The notes under the pieces: model-generated
Told to the model about the DNA's origin: nothing
The model's database searches: none
What the model saw: the letters and a program-made list of their open reading frames with translations, nothing else
Position numbers and translations under genes: made by a program
Shown: positions 18,373-27,462 of the stretch, one piece after another
Position numbering within the stretch: position 1 is the first letter of the stretch
Layout of the letters: each line of letters opens with the position of its first letter
DNA from: JAKAWQ01 sp963745975
GTDB lineage: Bacteria > Pseudomonadota > Alphaproteobacteria > Acetobacterales > Acetobacteraceae
NCBI GenBank assembly: GCA_963745975.1
Contig: CAVUZJ010000009.1
Coordinates: 372,001-436,000, forward strand
DNA: 64,000 nucleotides
Reading direction: 5' to 3'

Positions 18373-19601
18373 GACGTCACGGGCCAGACCGCCTTCGCGG
18401 CCGCCATGTCCTCGGGGAAGACGGTGACCGGCCGGCCGTTCCGCCACTGGACGAGCACGAGCTCGGCGCCGATGCGCCGCCCCTTGGCGTCGAACTCGAT
18501 ATGATGGCCGGGGAAGTAGATCGCGGGCCCGCCGGTGATGTTCATGGTGCGGATCGCCGTCGCCACCTTCTGCTTGGTTGCCGCGCCGGCCGCGTTGAGC
18601 GCCCAGGCGAAGATCATGACGTGCGCGTAGGCGAAGATGTTGTCGTGGCCGAACCAAGCCTGCCCGGTGCGCTTGACGAAGCGGGCCGAGAGGTCGCCCA
18701 GGTCCTTGCCGGGCCAGTTGGCGAGCCCGATCAGGATGTCCTCGAGCACCGCGGGGCCGGCGGCCTTGAGCAGCTCGGGGTTGGCCCAATGCCCGCCATT
18801 GCCGATCAGCGGCATCTTGCTTCCGGGCATGCCGTATTCGCTGAAGGTGTCGGCGAGGATCTTGTCGTCGCCGCCGTTGGTCGAGAGGAGCAGGACGAAA
18901 TCGGGGCTCGCGGCGCGGATCGGCTGCACCAGCGTCGTCGCGTCCGCGAGCGGGGGGGTGTAGATCCGTTTCACCACGAGATCGAGTTTTTCATCCTTCA
19001 GGATGTGGCCGAGCACCGGCTTGAGGAAGCTCACCGAGGCGGCGGTGTTGTCGCCGACGATCGCGACCTTGCTCGGCCGTTTGCCGGTGGTGGCCTCGGC
19101 GAGCCGCATCGCGATCGGCACGGTTTGCTCGGCCTGCGTGTTGCCGGTGGGCGAGGTCTGGAAGACGTAGTGGAAGCCGCGATCGGTGATCGCGTCCGAA
19201 TAGGAGAGCGTGAGCCACGGAAGCCCCGCGCGCTCGCTCACCTCGGTGGCGGCGAGGGTGAATGTGGAGAGCCAGCATCCCATCGCGCCGACGAGGTTCG
19301 GATGGTTGGCGATCATGCGCTGGGCCGCGTCCTTCGCGGTCTCGGCGGTCGAGCCCGTGTCGAAGATGACGAGCTTGAGGTGCGCGCCGCCGAGCGCGCG
19401 GACGCCGCCCGTGCGGTTGACGTCGTCCACCGCCATCTCCGCGCCGAGCCGCTCTTGCTGGCCGTCATAGGCCCAGGGGCCGGTGAGCGGCACCAGCATC
19501 CCGATCTCGATGTCCGGTGGCGCCGCGTGCGCCGTTGTTCCGGCGAGTGCGGCGGCGCCGCCGAGGGCGAGCGTCGTCCGCCGTCCGATCGCTTTGGTCA
19601 T
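18369..19601 (-). CDS. branched-chain amino acid-type ABC transporter substrate-binding protein
   Basis: 410-residue periplasmic binding protein of the LivK/AmiC family. The N-terminus (TKAIGRRTTLALGGAAALAG, cut near AHAAPP) is a Tat-like or Sec signal; the mature part starts with DIEIGMLVPLTGPWAYDGQQ, the usual type I binding fold. GGGAGG lies 9 bp before the ATG. It is followed by the hydrolase gene and preceded by livF/livMG/livH on the same strand. Such proteins bind amino acids, amides, urea or aromatic acids; the ligand is not evident. Confidence 0.93.
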   Translation of the reverse strand: MTKAIGRRTTLALGGAAALAGTTAHAAPPDIEIGMLVPLTGPWAYDGQQERLGAEMAVDDVNRTGGVRALGGAHLKLVIFDTGSTAETAKDAAQRMIANHPNLVGAMGCWLSTFTLAATEVSERAGLPWLTLSYSDAITDRGFHYVFQTSPTGNTQAEQTVPIAMRLAEATTGKRPSKVAIVGDNTAASVSFLKPVLGHILKDEKLDLVVKRIYTPPLADATTLVQPIRAASPDFVLLLSTNGGDDKILADTFSEYGMPGSKMPLIGNGGHWANPELLKAAGPAVLEDILIGLANWPGKDLGDLSARFVKRTGQAWFGHDNIFAYAHVMIFAWALNAAGAATKQKVATAIRTMNITGGPAIYFPGHHIEFDAKGRRIGAELVLVQWRNGRPVTVFPEDMAAAKAVWPVTS

Positions 19602-19631
19602 TTTGCTTTCCTCCCGGTTCGATTTCTCTTT

Positions 19632-20348
19632 TCAGCTCGCGCCGAGACCCAGATAAGAGCGCCTGATGCGGTCGTCCGCAAGCAGCGCGCGATAGGACCC
19701 CTCCAGCACGACCCGGCCGGTCTCCAGCACATAGCCGTGATCCGAGAGCTCGAGCGCCTCGGCGACCCGCTGCTCGACGAGCAGGATCGCAAGCCCGGTC
19801 TCGCGGTGGATGTCGGCGATCCGGGCGAAGATCATCTCGGCGATCGCGGGGGCGAGGCCCATCGAGGGCTCGTCCAGCATCAGGAGGCGGGGCGCGGAGG
19901 CCAGCCCGCGGCCGATCGCGAGCATCTGCTGCTCGCCGCCGGAGAGCGTGCCGGCGAGCTGGCCCGCGCGCTCGGCGAGGACGGGGAAGAGGGCGTGGAT
20001 GCGCTCGCGCGTTTCCGCCCACGCCGCCCGGCCGGCGCGCGGCCAGGCGCCCATCTCGAGATTCTCGCGCACGGTGAGCGTGGGAAAGACCTGGCGCCCC
20101 TCGGGGACGTGGGCGATGCCAAGATGGGCGCGCGCGGCGGCCGGCAGGGCGAGGAGCGACTTTCCCTCCCACGAGACGGTGCCGGCGAATGCGGGAACGA
20201 TGCCGGAGATCGCCTTGAAGAGCGTGGTCTTGCCCGCGCCGTTCGGGCCGACCACCGTGATGAAGCGGCCGGACGGGACGGTGAGCGAGACCTCGCGGAG
20301 TGCCTGGAGGCCGCCATAGGCGACCGAGAGGCCGCTTACCTCAAGCAT
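19632..20348 (-). CDS. livF: ABC transporter ATP-binding protein LivF
   Basis: 238 residues, standard LivF length. Walker A GPNGAGKTTLF, LivF-typical HVPEGRQVFPTLTVREN, signature LSGGEQQMLAIGRGL and Walker B LLMLDEPSMGLAP are all present. One of two ATPases energising the Liv-type importer; the other is the C-terminal half of the upstream fusion gene. Its ATG overlaps the end of that gene by 8 bp. Confidence 0.96.
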   Translation of the reverse strand: MLEVSGLSVAYGGLQALREVSLTVPSGRFITVVGPNGAGKTTLFKAISGIVPAFAGTVSWEGKSLLALPAAARAHLGIAHVPEGRQVFPTLTVRENLEMGAWPRAGRAAWAETRERIHALFPVLAERAGQLAGTLSGGEQQMLAIGRGLASAPRLLMLDEPSMGLAPAIAEMIFARIADIHRETGLAILLVEQRVAEALELSDHGYVLETGRVVLEGSYRALLADDRIRRSYLGLGAS

Positions 20349-22098
20349 GCGCTTGGGCCAGGAACTTCGTGCCGAGATAGGCCTCGATCACGCGCGGATC
20401 TTCGATCACCGCGTGCGGCGCGCCTTCGGCCAGCACGCGGCCATGGTCGAGCACGAGGAAGCGGTCCACGAGGCGGAGCAGCGCGTGCATCGTGTGCTCG
20501 ATGATGACGATGGTCATACCGCGCGCGCGAAGCTGCTGGAGAACGGAGAGAAGCTCGTCGCACTCCTCGTGCGCGAGGCCGGCGAGCGTCTCGTCGAGCA
20601 GCAGCAGGCGCGGGTTGCCGGCGAGCGCGCGCGCGAGCTCCATCAGCCGGAGCTCCTTGTTGGTGAGCTGGCCGGCGGGGCGGCGGGCGCGCTCGGCGAG
20701 GCCCACCGTTTCGAGCGCGCCCATCGAGGCGGCGAGCGCCGCCTCGTCGCCGAGGCCGGCGCCGTAGGCGGCGACGATCACGTTGTCGAGCAGCGGAAGG
20801 CGGGGAAAGCTGCGCACGACCTGGAAGGTACGCCCGACGCCGCGCCGCGCGATCTGGTGCACGCGGCGCCCCGCGAGCTGCTCGCCGGCGAGGCGGGCGC
20901 TGCCGGCGTCGGCGGCGAGCACGCCGTTGAGGAGATTGAAGAGCGTCGTCTTGCCGGCACCGTTGGGGCCGATGATGCCGAGGATTTCGCCGGCGGAGAC
21001 GGAGAAGCTCACCTCCTCGACGGCGTGGAGCCCGCCGAAGGATTTCGAGAGGTTCTTCACCTCGAGCAGGGTTCCGTGGCCGGGCGCGCGCGCGGGCGGC
21101 GGCGATCGGACCGGTTGGGGGAGCGGTGGTGCGGCACTGGGGCGAAAGAAACGATCGCGGATGGTCCAGAAAATCCCTTCGGGGGCGGCCAGCATCACGG
21201 CGATGATCGCGCCGCCATAGACGACGCCCTGAATGCCCGGCACGATATTGCCGAGCTTGGCGTTGAGCGTTTCCGCGAGCGGCACGAGCACGGCGGCGCC
21301 GATGAGCGGGCCCCAGACCGTGGCGACGCCGCCGAAGAGCGTCACCACCAGCGCCTGCGCCGAGACGATGACGCCGAAGACGGAATCGGGCGTGACCACG
21401 AGCAGAACGCAGGCATAGAGCCCGCCCGCCGCCGCGCCCATCGCCCCGCTCGCGACCATCGCGCGCATCTTCCAGCGCCAGGTGTCGAGCCCCGCCGCCT
21501 CGGCCGCGAGCTCGTTCTGGCGAATGGCGAGCAGGGCCAAGCCGAAGCGGCTGTTCTCCACCAGCATCGCCGCGATCATTGCGAGCGCGAGCAGCCCGAC
21601 CGCGACGAGCGTGGAAAGACGCGGATCGTTGAATTGCAGGAAGAGCGCGGGATGCTGCCGGTGCATCGGCAGCGGCACTTCCTGGAAGCCGAGATATTCG
21701 AGCACGTAGAGGATCGCCAGCGGATAGGCGAGCATGGCAAGCGCGAAATAGTGCCCGCGCAGGCGGAAGGTGGGCAGGCCGATCAGCCCCGCCGCGACCG
21801 CGCCCAGGATCATGCCGAGCGGAATGCCGATCCAGGGCGTGAGATGCCAATAGACCAGCGCCAGCGTGACGGTATAGGCGCCGATGCCGAAGAAGGCGGC
21901 GTGGCCGAAGGAGACGAGCCCGCTCATCCCCGAGATCACGTTCCAGGAAAGCCCGGCCACAGCCCAGATCGGGATCAGCGTGAGCAGGAGCTGCTGGTAG
22001 CTGTTGTGCACCATCGCGGCGAGCGCGAGATAGAGGGCGCATGCCACCGCGAGTACCAGCGAATCGCGCTTCAGGCGGGCCGCGCCGCCCGCCCTCAT
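20341..22098 (-). CDS. fused branched-chain amino acid ABC transporter permease/ATPase (LivM-LivG)
   Basis: 585 residues joining two proteins that are usually separate. Residues 1 to about 320 are LivM: multiple membrane helices with WNVISGMSGLVSFGHAAFFG. A Pro/Ala-rich linker covers about 322-345. From 346 the LivG ATPase follows with Walker A GPNGAGKTTLF near 376, a GVGRTFQVVRSFPRL Q-loop region, and LLLDETLAGLAHEECDEL as Walker B. The signature LSGGQ is replaced by LTNKELRLMELARAL, typical of a LivG subgroup. Start ATG 22098 overlaps the livH stop as ATGA. Confidence 0.95.
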   Translation of the reverse strand: MRAGGAARLKRDSLVLAVACALYLALAAMVHNSYQQLLLTLIPIWAVAGLSWNVISGMSGLVSFGHAAFFGIGAYTVTLALVYWHLTPWIGIPLGMILGAVAAGLIGLPTFRLRGHYFALAMLAYPLAILYVLEYLGFQEVPLPMHRQHPALFLQFNDPRLSTLVAVGLLALAMIAAMLVENSRFGLALLAIRQNELAAEAAGLDTWRWKMRAMVASGAMGAAAGGLYACVLLVVTPDSVFGVIVSAQALVVTLFGGVATVWGPLIGAAVLVPLAETLNAKLGNIVPGIQGVVYGGAIIAVMLAAPEGIFWTIRDRFFRPSAAPPLPQPVRSPPPARAPGHGTLLEVKNLSKSFGGLHAVEEVSFSVSAGEILGIIGPNGAGKTTLFNLLNGVLAADAGSARLAGEQLAGRRVHQIARRGVGRTFQVVRSFPRLPLLDNVIVAAYGAGLGDEAALAASMGALETVGLAERARRPAGQLTNKELRLMELARALAGNPRLLLLDETLAGLAHEECDELLSVLQQLRARGMTIVIIEHTMHALLRLVDRFLVLDHGRVLAEGAPHAVIEDPRVIEAYLGTKFLAQAHA

Positions 22099-23036
22099 GC
22101 GCGTTCCGCCGAACGGCCGAAGAGACCTTGGGGCCGGAATCCGACGATGAGGAGGAAGACGACGAAGATCGCGGCGTTCTGCAATTGCGGCGGCAGCACC
22201 AGCGCGGAAACCTGCTGGACGAAGCCGACGGTGAGCCCGCCCCAGAAGGCGCCGAGGATGCTCCCCATGCCGCCGAGCACGACGCCGGAATACATGATGA
22301 TCACGTAGTCGAGGCCGACGAAGGGCGTGAACGAAAGGTAGGTCGCCATCAGCCCGCCGGCGATGGCGGTGATCGCCGCACCGAGTCCGAAGGCGAGGCG
22401 ATAGGCGCGATCGACGTCGATGCCCATGTACGTCGCGGCGATGGGGTTGTCGGCGGCGGCGCGAAGCGCGCGGCCGGGCCGCGTGCGCTCCATCAAGAAC
22501 CAGAGCGCGCCTGCTACGATCACGGCGACGAGGCAGGCGAAGAGCCGCGCCTGGTTGAGGAAGAGAAGGGCGTGGCCGAAGAAGGGGCCGAGGATGAAGG
22601 CGCGCGCCGAAAGCGGGGTGAGCACGCTCTCGGGCGTCGAGCCGAAGAGGATGAGCCCGCCGTTCTGCAGGATGAGCGAGAGGCCGAGCGTGATGATGAG
22701 CTGGCCGAAGGCGCCCTGGTCGAGCCGTGCCGCGGTGCTGAGCCCGGAGACGCGCGAGAGCAGGAAGCGGTGCAGCAAAGCCCCGCCGGCGAAGAGGACC
22801 GGCCCGGCGATCAGGGCCGCGACGAAGGGTGCGACGGCGGGGCCGAGCAGATGGAGGGCTGCGAAGCCGCCGACGAGATAGAGGCTCACATACATGCCGA
22901 GCATGAGGAGCTCGCCCTGGGCGAAATTGACGATCCGCATGATGCCGAAGATCAGCCCGAGCCCGATGCACATCAGGCCATAGAGGCAGCCGATGATCAG
23001 GCCGGCGGCGAGCGCATTGAGGATGTTCTCGATCAG
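22095..23036 (-). CDS. livH: branched-chain amino acid ABC transporter permease LivH
   Basis: Second Liv permease with about eight helices; core motifs LGLIFGIMRIVNFAQGELLMLGMY and the loop ARPGRALRAAADNPIAATYMGID-like (seen as RPGRALRAAADNPIAA). The first in-frame ATG is 22973, but that would cut the first helix: 21 further in-frame codons upstream (IENILNALAAGLIIGCLYGL) match a normal LivH N-terminus. They begin at a CTG (23036) with AGGGGA 8 bp before it and no ATG/GTG/TTG in frame, so I propose a CTG start, or a lost start codon. The conservative start is 22973. Confidence 0.88.
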   Translation of the reverse strand: MIENILNALAAGLIIGCLYGLMCIGLGLIFGIMRIVNFAQGELLMLGMYVSLYLVGGFAALHLLGPAVAPFVAALIAGPVLFAGGALLHRFLLSRVSGLSTAARLDQGAFGQLIITLGLSLILQNGGLILFGSTPESVLTPLSARAFILGPFFGHALLFLNQARLFACLVAVIVAGALWFLMERTRPGRALRAAADNPIAATYMGIDVDRAYRLAFGLGAAITAIAGGLMATYLSFTPFVGLDYVIIMYSGVVLGGMGSILGAFWGGLTVGFVQQVSALVLPPQLQNAAIFVVFLLIVGFRPQGLFGRSAERA

Positions 23037-23187
23037 GACGTTCTTCCCCTGGTCAGCAATGGTGCCGGGGTTCGCCGGCAGATGTCCATGATGTCATTTA
23101 ACGGCAAGGAAAATATGGGGATTTCGCCTTGCGATCGCTTCGGCCGCGAGCCAGCTTGAAACCCCGATCGCGTTGCCGGAGGTGGAA

Positions 23188-23418
23188 TTGGGCGAGCTCA
23201 GCATCTGGCACTGGCTGATCGTGCTGATCGTGGTGATGCTGCTGTTCGGCAGCGGCAAGGTCAGCACGCTCATGGGCGACTTCGCGAAGGGCGTGAAGAC
23301 CTTCCGCAAGACGATGGCGGAGGACGACAAGCCCGCGCCGCCGCAGGCGATCGCCCGCGAGGAGAGCATCGAGACGGGCGCGTCCCCCGAAAAGACGCCG
23401 GTGCATCACGAAGGGTGA
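23188..23418 (+). CDS. tatA: twin-arginine translocase subunit TatA
   Basis: 76-residue membrane protein forming the pore of the Tat export system: one N-terminal helix (WHWLIVLIVVMLLFG), the hinge GSGK, and an amphipathic helix VSTLMGDFAKGVKTFRKTM. The start is a TTG at 23188, giving the normal MGELSIWHWL; GGAGG lies 5 bp upstream, which rules against the longer frame from 23173. No tatB or tatC is next to it. At least two proteins in the window carry Tat-like signals (14443 and 18369 genes). Confidence 0.92.
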   Translation: MGELSIWHWLIVLIVVMLLFGSGKVSTLMGDFAKGVKTFRKTMAEDDKPAPPQAIAREESIETGASPEKTPVHHEG

Positions 23419-23423
23419 GGCCG

Positions 23424-23440
23424 GGGCGCGCGCCGCGCCC
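23424..23440 (+). terminator. GC hairpin after tatA
   Basis: gggcgcg-cgc-cgcgccc forms a 7-bp stem with a 3-base loop, 5 bp past the tatA stop. There is no T-run, so it may only slow or help end transcription before the DNA repair genes. Confidence 0.35.
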
Positions 23441-23493
23441 ACCACGTCCGAAAATGGCGAGAAGGATTTCGCGCGGCGGGGCATGATGGCGGC

Positions 23494-25020
23494 ATGCAGC
23501 TCGACCGCGACGCCTGCTACCGGGCGCTTCTGACGCGCGATGCCCGCTTCGACGGGCAGTTCTTCGTGGCCGTCCGGACCACCGGGATCTATTGCCGGCC
23601 GATCTGCCCGGCCCAGACGCCCAAGCTCGAGCATGTGATCTTCCTGCCCAGCGCGGCCGCGGCGCAGGCGGCCGGGTTTCGGCCGTGCCTGCGCTGCCGG
23701 CCGGAGACCTCGCCCGAGACCGCCGCCTGGCGCGGGACCTACGGGACCGTCTCGCGCGCGCTCGCGCTGATCGGCGCCGGCGCGCTGGACGAGGACGATG
23801 TGGAGGGGCTGGCGGGCCGGCTTGGCATCGGCGCGCGGCAGCTCCGGCGGCTCTTTCGCCAGCATCTCGGCGCCTCGCCCAAGGCGGTCGCCGGCACGCG
23901 CCGGCTGCTGTTCGCCAAGCGGCTGATCACGGACACGACACTGCCGATGACGGACGTGGCACTCGCGGCGGGGTTCGGCAGCCTGCGCCGGTTCAACGAC
24001 ATCTTCCGCCGGCTCTATGGCCGGCCGCCCTCGCGCCTCCGCCGCGCCGGCGCGGACGGGGTAGCGCAGTCGGGCGTCGCGCTGAGGCTTGCCTTCAAGC
24101 CACCCTACGATTGGGCGGGGCTGATCGGGTTCCTCGCCGCGCGCGCGATCCCGGGCGTGGAGCGCGTGAGCGCCGATTCCTACGCGCGGACGATCGCGCT
24201 CGGCGGGGCGAGCGGGACGATCATCGTCCGGCCGGACCTGGGGCGGCAAAGCCTCACCGCCACCATCCGCTTTCCGCTGATCGGCGAGATGGGCCGGATC
24301 GTGAACCGTATCCGGTGCCTGTTCGATCTCGGCGCCGATCCCTGCCTGATCGGCGCGCAACTCTCGGCCGACCCCGAGATGGCGGCGCGGGTGCGGGCGC
24401 GGCCGGGGCTCCGCGTGCCGGGCGCGTGGGACGGGTTCGAGCTCGGCGTGCGCGCGATCCTCGGCCAGCAGATCACGGTCGGCGCGGCGACGGCGCTGGC
24501 GGGCAAGCTGGTCGCTGCCTATGGGGCGCCGGTTGCGGCGGACGAGCCCGAGCTTACCCACGCCTTCCCCTCCCCGCTTCGGATCGCGGGAGCGACCGAC
24601 CTGGCCGAGACGCTCGGCATGCCGCGGGCGCGGGCGGCGGCGATCACCGCACTCGCGGCGGCCGCCTTTGAAGATCCCCGTCTCTTTGACCCCGGGCGCG
24701 GCCTGGAGGCGAGCATCGCACGGCTTCGCTCGCTGCCCGGGATCGGCGAATGGACGGCGCAATACATCGCCATGCGTGCGCTGCACGAGCCCGACGCGTT
24801 CCCCGCGACCGATATCGGGCTCTTGCGCGCGGCGGACGGGGGCGAGGGACGGCCGAGCCCGGCGCAGCTCACGGCGCGGGCCGAGGCGTGGCGGCCGTGG
24901 CGGGCCTATGCCGCGCTGCATCTGTGGGCGGCGCCGCCGCGCGCGATCAAGGAGAAACCCAATGAAGCTCTGGCGCGACCGGCTGGCATCGCCGATCGGA
25001 ACAATTCTGCTCGTCTCTGA
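23494..25020 (+). CDS. alkA: Ada-type regulator / AlkA 3-methyladenine DNA glycosylase fusion
   Basis: 508 residues with three parts. Residues 1-80: Ada zinc domain with Cys34, Cys38, Cys65 and Cys68 (YCRPIC, CLRC), which accepts methyl groups from phosphotriesters. About 85-185: AraC-type helix-turn-helix (VALAAGFGSLRRFNDIFRR). C-terminal half: AlkA fold with a helix-hairpin-helix LPGIGEWTAQYIAMRAL and the catalytic Asp in FPATDIGLLRA. It should sense methylation damage and excise alkylated bases. The last 59 bp overlap ogt, so the two repair genes are co-expressed. This fusion is known in several proteobacteria and actinobacteria. Confidence 0.93.
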   Translation: MQLDRDACYRALLTRDARFDGQFFVAVRTTGIYCRPICPAQTPKLEHVIFLPSAAAAQAAGFRPCLRCRPETSPETAAWRGTYGTVSRALALIGAGALDEDDVEGLAGRLGIGARQLRRLFRQHLGASPKAVAGTRRLLFAKRLITDTTLPMTDVALAAGFGSLRRFNDIFRRLYGRPPSRLRRAGADGVAQSGVALRLAFKPPYDWAGLIGFLAARAIPGVERVSADSYARTIALGGASGTIIVRPDLGRQSLTATIRFPLIGEMGRIVNRIRCLFDLGADPCLIGAQLSADPEMAARVRARPGLRVPGAWDGFELGVRAILGQQITVGAATALAGKLVAAYGAPVAADEPELTHAFPSPLRIAGATDLAETLGMPRARAAAITALAAAAFEDPRLFDPGRGLEASIARLRSLPGIGEWTAQYIAMRALHEPDAFPATDIGLLRAADGGEGRPSPAQLTARAEAWRPWRAYAALHLWAAPPRAIKEKPNEALARPAGIADRNNSARL

Positions 25021-25498
25021 CGGCGAGGCGCTCCGCGCCCTCGATTTCGAGGACTGCGAGGCGCGGATGCACGTCCTGCTGCGCCGGCAATACGGGGACT
25101 TCGCTCTGGGCGACGGCGCCGCGGACGACGGGGCGAAGCGGCATCTCGGCGATTATTTCGCGGGCGACCTTGCCGCGCCGGAGCGGATCGCGGTGCGGAC
25201 GGAGGGCTCGGCGTTTCAGCGCCTCGTTTGGGCCGCCCTCAGAGAAATCCCGCCCGGCGAGACGCGGAGCTACGGACAGATCGCCACCGCGATCGGCACG
25301 CCCGCGGCGAGCCGGGCGGTGGGGCTCGCCAACGGGTCCAACCCGGTCGCCATCGCCGTGCCCTGCCACCGCGTGATCGGGGCGGACGGCAGCCTCACCG
25401 GCTATGGCGGTGGGCTCTCCCGCAAATCCTGGCTGCTAGCCCACGAGCGGGCGGCTCACTCCGCGGCGGAGCTGAGCGAAGATTCGACCGCGATGTAG
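24962..25498 (+). CDS. ogt: methylated-DNA--[protein]-cysteine S-methyltransferase
   Basis: Removes alkyl groups from O6-methylguanine by suicide transfer to Cys135 in the motif IAVPCHRVIG. 178 residues; the helix-turn-helix with the arginine finger is seen as YGQIATAIGTPAASRAVGLANGSNP. The ATG at 24962 lies inside the end of the glycosylase gene, forming one alkylation-repair operon. The C-terminus overlaps the convergent cupin gene by 43 bp. Confidence 0.95.
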   Translation: MKLWRDRLASPIGTILLVSDGEALRALDFEDCEARMHVLLRRQYGDFALGDGAADDGAKRHLGDYFAGDLAAPERIAVRTEGSAFQRLVWAALREIPPGETRSYGQIATAIGTPAASRAVGLANGSNPVAIAVPCHRVIGADGSLTGYGGGLSRKSWLLAHERAAHSAAELSEDSTAM

Positions 25499-25980
25499 GG
25501 GCGGCGACGGATCCGGTCGAGGTTGATGCCCTCGATCCGGAGCAGGCGGGTCGCGGCCTCGCGGCGGGGCGAATGGAGCGCGCCCGGCTCGTAGAGGTAG
25601 GCCATGCCGGGGGTGAGCGTGTAGTCGCGGAGGCGGCGGGCCTTGCCCGGTTCCGTCTCGGTCGGACGGGCGAGGCATTCCCAGTCGGTCATGATGGTTT
25701 CGCCGGCGGCCTGGCCGTAGATCGCCCAGGTCGGGCCGTGGTCGTGCGGGCTCGAGTTCTTCGCGCCCTGGTAGCAGTGCGCGAGGACCGTGAAGCCGAG
25801 ATCGGGGTCCTCGTACAAGACCCCACGATCTGGCCCATCTTGGAGGTATTTTTCGACGAAGTCTTTGTCCTGCAACACTTTTTTTACGAGGGAGCAGGCT
25901 TTTTCGCGGCCTTTCGGCCCCGGTTCGGCACTCAGCGCCTCCTTCAAGTCGGTGGCGAACTGCGCGAGCGTGTACGGCAT
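25456..25980 (-). CDS. cupin-fold protein, cysteine-dioxygenase-like
   Basis: 174-residue single-cupin protein. The metal site is recognisable in KNSSPHDHGPTWAIYGQAAG (two His then Glu/Gly) and in PGALHSPRREAATRLLRI (third His). This pattern matches predicted mononuclear-iron enzymes related to cysteine dioxygenase; no substrate is known. GGGAGGAAGG-type sequence precedes the ATG at 25980. Its start codon is the complement half of a CATG that also contains a possible start of the divergent phosphotransferase. Confidence 0.83.
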   Translation of the reverse strand: MPYTLAQFATDLKEALSAEPGPKGREKACSLVKKVLQDKDFVEKYLQDGPDRGVLYEDPDLGFTVLAHCYQGAKNSSPHDHGPTWAIYGQAAGETIMTDWECLARPTETEPGKARRLRDYTLTPGMAYLYEPGALHSPRREAATRLLRIEGINLDRIRRRPYIAVESSLSSAAE

Positions 25981-26041
25981 GGACCTTCCTCCCTCGTCCG
26001 AAGAAGGGTTGAGTGTAGCAGCGAACGGGGAGCGAGCGGGA

Positions 26042-27040
26042 GTGGACGAGGCGGCGCTGAAGAGATTGGCGGGCTGGCTTGGGGTGGGGGCCGAGATAAG
26101 GGAGGTGGAGCGTCTTTCGGGGGGCGCGATCCAGGAGAATTGGGGGCTTCGGATTGCGCGGGCGGACGGGAGCGAGGAGCGGCTCGTTTTGCGGCGGGAC
26201 GCGGCCGCAACGATCGCCTCGAGCCGGAGCCGGGCCGAGGAGTTCCGCGTGCTCGAAGTGGCGGAGGCGGCGGGGATCAGGGTTGCGGCGCCGGTCGCGC
26301 TCTGCACGGACGAGCGGGTGCTGGGGGGTCCGTTCTTTCTGATGCGGCGCGTGGAGGGGGTTGCCGATCCGCGGCGGCTGGTGAGGGAGGATGGGCTCGT
26401 CGGGGACCGGGCTTCGTTCGGGGCGGCGCTCGGGGCGGAGCTTGCGCGTATCCACGCGATCCGGCCGCCGCGGCCGGACTTGGGATTCCTCGGCCCGCCC
26501 GAGGCGGACCCGGCGATGGCGAGGATCCGGGCGCACCGGGAGAGCCTCGCGCAGCTGTCGGCGCCGCAGCCGGCGATCGAATACGTGCTGCGCCGGCTTG
26601 AGCGGAGCCGGAAGCGGCCGGCGGCGATCACGCTCGTCCACGGCGATTACCGGATGGGCAATATCATGGTGGCGGAGGGGCGGATCGCAGCGGTGCTCGA
26701 TTGGGAGTTTTCCGGGTGGGGCGATCCGGACGAGGACCTCGGCTGGTTCACGGCGCGCTGCTGGCGGTTCGGGCGGGAGGATCGGGAGGCGGGAGGGGTG
26801 GCGGAGAGGGCCGATCTCTATCGGGGGTACGAGGGGGTTTCGGGGCGGAGAGTGGCGGTTGAGAGGGCGCCCTATTGGGAGGCGATGGCGGCGATCCGCT
26901 GGGCGATCATCGCGCTCCAGCAGGGCGAGCGGCACCGGGCGGAGGAGAAGCCGGGGCTGGAGGCCGCACTCTCCGGGCGGATGGCGCCGCAGCTCGTGCA
27001 GGAGGCGATGGAGATGGTCCGGGAGCTTGGGCGTGCGTGA
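26042..27040 (+). CDS. phosphotransferase family protein (APH fold)
   Basis: About 332 residues from the GTG at 26042 (VDEAALKRLAGWLG); an in-frame ATG at 25979 would add 21 low-complexity residues and would face the divergent cupin start, so GTG is preferred. Kinase-like motifs: the Gly-rich SGGAIQENWGL, catalytic loop LVHGDYRMGNIM and metal site VLDWEFSGWGDPDEDLGW. Members of this branch often sit beside acyl-CoA dehydrogenases and may act on acyl-CoA-related or small alcohol substrates rather than antibiotics. Overlaps the next gene by 8 bp. Confidence 0.9.
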   Translation: MDEAALKRLAGWLGVGAEIREVERLSGGAIQENWGLRIARADGSEERLVLRRDAAATIASSRSRAEEFRVLEVAEAAGIRVAAPVALCTDERVLGGPFFLMRRVEGVADPRRLVREDGLVGDRASFGAALGAELARIHAIRPPRPDLGFLGPPEADPAMARIRAHRESLAQLSAPQPAIEYVLRRLERSRKRPAAITLVHGDYRMGNIMVAEGRIAAVLDWEFSGWGDPDEDLGWFTARCWRFGREDREAGGVAERADLYRGYEGVSGRRVAVERAPYWEAMAAIRWAIIALQQGERHRAEEKPGLEAALSGRMAPQLVQEAMEMVRELGRA

Positions 27041-27407
27041 CGGGCCGGGGGGCGCGGTGCTGCTGGCGATCGCGCGGACGACGCTGCTCGAGGAGGTGCT
27101 GCCGAAGGTTCCGCCGGCGCAGGTCTATGCGGTGCGGATGATCGCGAATGCGATGGCGATCGCGGCGCGCGAGCTTGCGGCGGAGGACGACGAGGCGGCG
27201 GGGCGCGAGCGGATTCTTGCTCTCTATCGGCAGGCGGGATTCGCGGAACCCGAGGGCGATGTCGAGCGGGCGCTGGCCGCCGATATCAGGGCGGGGCGAT
27301 TCGACGCGCATCAGGCGGGGCTGGTGGATCTGCTCGCACGGCAGGTGGACGGGAGGCTGGCACTCGCGAACCCGAAGGCGCGGCAGGAGCGCAAAGACCG
27401 GGGCTGA
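27033..27407 (+). CDS. DUF6285 domain protein
   Basis: 124-residue soluble, helical protein beginning at a GTG (VRDGPGGAVLLAIARTTLLE). VLPKVPPAQVYAVRMIANAMAIAARELAAED matches the conserved part of DUF6285, a family regularly encoded next to this type of phosphotransferase. Overlaps the phosphotransferase stop, so the two products are probably partners. Function unknown. Confidence 0.85.
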   Translation: MRDGPGGAVLLAIARTTLLEEVLPKVPPAQVYAVRMIANAMAIAARELAAEDDEAAGRERILALYRQAGFAEPEGDVERALAADIRAGRFDAHQAGLVDLLARQVDGRLALANPKARQERKDRG

Positions 27408-27462
27408 AGGGCGGGACGCGGCGGTGCTAGCCTGCGGGGAAAGAGGAAGCGGAGAGAAGCCT

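Noticed and set aside
25979..27040. Phosphotransferase start at ATG 25979
   Set aside because: It would share its start codon with the divergent cupin gene and add a Ser/Glu-rich segment without homology; the GTG at 26042 is preferred.
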